Shown: piece after piece, positions 8,115-8,669 of the stretch | Layout of the letters: each line of letters opens with the position of its first letter | Numbering within the stretch: the first letter of the stretch is position 1 | Source: JAWVZU01 sp033722075 | GTDB lineage: Bacteria > Pseudomonadota > Gammaproteobacteria > Xanthomonadales > SZUA-38 | Direction: 5' to 3' | NCBI GenBank assembly: GCA_033722075.1 | Contig: JAWVZU010000172.1 | Coordinates: 1-8,669 of the forward strand | DNA length: 8,669 nt | The notes under the pieces: model-generated | Told to the model about the DNA's origin: nothing | Databases searched by the model: none | What the model saw: the letters and a program-made list of their open reading frames with translations, nothing else | Position numbers and translations under genes: made by a program

Positions 8115-8669
8115 GCAGCTCCAGCTACAGTGGGGCTTCGAATGATGCCGGCGGTCAATCCTTCAGCCTGATTTCCGCGGCCGAGCAGGGTCTGCTGCCC
8201 GATTTCCTGATCCGGTTCGGCATCCGCCGGCTCTGCGAGCAGCGTCTTCGAGAGGAACAGGCGGGCGGTCCGGTCGAGCAGTATCGCCGCTTCACGGCCC
8301 TGATCGACGAGCTGCGCCAATCCGAGATCGCAATCGAGACACAGGCGGCCAACGAACAGCATTACGAGGTTCCGGCGGCCTTTTTCCGCTTGGCGCTCGG
8401 ACGCCGCCTGAAGTACAGCGCCTGCCTGTGGAATGACGAGACGCCCGACCTCGACGCCGCCGAGGCCGCCATGCTGGCCTTGTCCTGCGACCGGGCGGAG
8501 CTGTCCGATGGCCAGGACATTCTCGAACTTGGCTGCGGCTGGGGTTCCCTGACCCTGTGGATGGCCGAACGCTACCCGAATTCGCGTATCACGGCCGTAT
8601 CCAACAGTCACTCACAGCGTGCCCATATCGAGGCGGTCGCCGCAGAGCGCGGTCTGGAGAACGTCCAGG
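8111..8669 (+). CDS. Second Cfa/coclaurine N-methyltransferase-like SAM methyltransferase, 3' end missing
   Basis: 186 residues are visible; the gene runs off the window. The SAM-binding motif LELGCGWGS is at 138-146, preceded by ANEQHYEVPAAFF (80-92) and LKYSACLW (100-107). These match the Cfa-like subgroup that includes plant (S)-coclaurine N-methyltransferases (ANKQHYELP, LKYSC from memory). The VSNSHSQRAHIE stretch (163-174) fits the same group. The N-terminal region of about 75 residues is unlike the lipid-binding domain of the preceding Cfa-type protein, so this is not a simple tandem duplicate. At the position of E. coli Cys139 it seems to carry Ala104, with Cys105 next. Its ATG shares an ATGA with the upstream stop and GGGTGA lies three bases upstream, implying coupled translation. 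Context suggests a lipid substrate, perhaps a second methylation of an already modified chain; this is inference. Confidence 0.85.
   Translation, partial: MSSSSYSGASNDAGGQSFSLISAAEQGLLPDFLIRFGIRRLCEQRLREEQAGGPVEQYRRFTALIDELRQSEIAIETQAANEQHYEVPAAFFRLALGRRLKYSACLWNDETPDLDAAEAAMLALSCDRAELSDGQDILELGCGWGSLTLWMAERYPNSRITAVSNSHSQRAHIEAVAAERGLENVQ

Noticed and set aside
5861..8611. Several minus-strand open frames of about 200-230 codons opposite the lipid genes (5861-6562, 6789-7478, 8015-8611).
   Set aside because: All are antisense shadows of genes with clear family motifs. None shows a motif, a ribosome site or an independent context.
6852..8669. The two adjacent Cfa-family genes as a recent tandem duplication.
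   Set aside because: Their N-terminal regions, SAM loops and active-site neighbourhoods differ strongly, and the second matches the coclaurine N-methyltransferase-like branch.

Overview
The window is dense, GC-rich bacterial DNA with every supported gene on the + strand, short gaps and several overlapping start/stop junctions. I see no RNA gene, CRISPR array, insertion sequence or repeat family, and no gene-free stretch over 300 bases. The gene families (a gammaproteobacterial-type Tdh close to the E. coli enzyme, Kbl, an OsmC-family protein, and a lipid-modification cluster with two Cfa-family methyltransferases) suggest a high-GC gammaproteobacterium. The genus cannot be read from the sequence.

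Layout: (1) At 2-1066 lies the 3' part of an endonuclease/exonuclease/phosphatase (EEP) family protein whose start is outside the window. (2) After a 51-base gap holding a perfect TATAAT, a threonine-to-glycine module follows: tdh (1118-2152), kbl (2172-3356) and an OsmC-family thiol protein (3369-3809). The gaps of 19 and 12 bases suggest one transcript. (3) After an 81-base gap comes a lipid-modification cluster: a membrane fatty acid desaturase (3891-4823), an FAD-dependent oxidoreductase of the COG2907 type (4834-6087), a DUF1365 protein (6080-6865), a Cfa-family methyltransferase with the full-length plan (6852-8114), and a second, differently built Cfa/coclaurine-N-methyltransferase-like enzyme (8111 to the window end, truncated). 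The last four are joined by overlaps of 8, 14 and 4 bases and are probably translationally coupled.

How the genes may work together: Tdh oxidises threonine to 2-amino-3-oxobutanoate, and Kbl cleaves this with CoA to glycine and acetyl-CoA. In the lipid cluster the desaturase could make the double bond, the first methyltransferase could add a SAM-derived carbon to it on the phospholipid chain, and the flavoprotein and DUF1365 protein could oxidise the product further. The second methyltransferase could add another methyl. This resembles the logic of bacterial furan fatty acid synthesis. It also resembles the fused FAD-oxidase/Cfa cyclopropane synthases of plants, here as separate genes. The final product is not known from the sequence, and this cluster is the part most worth a second look.
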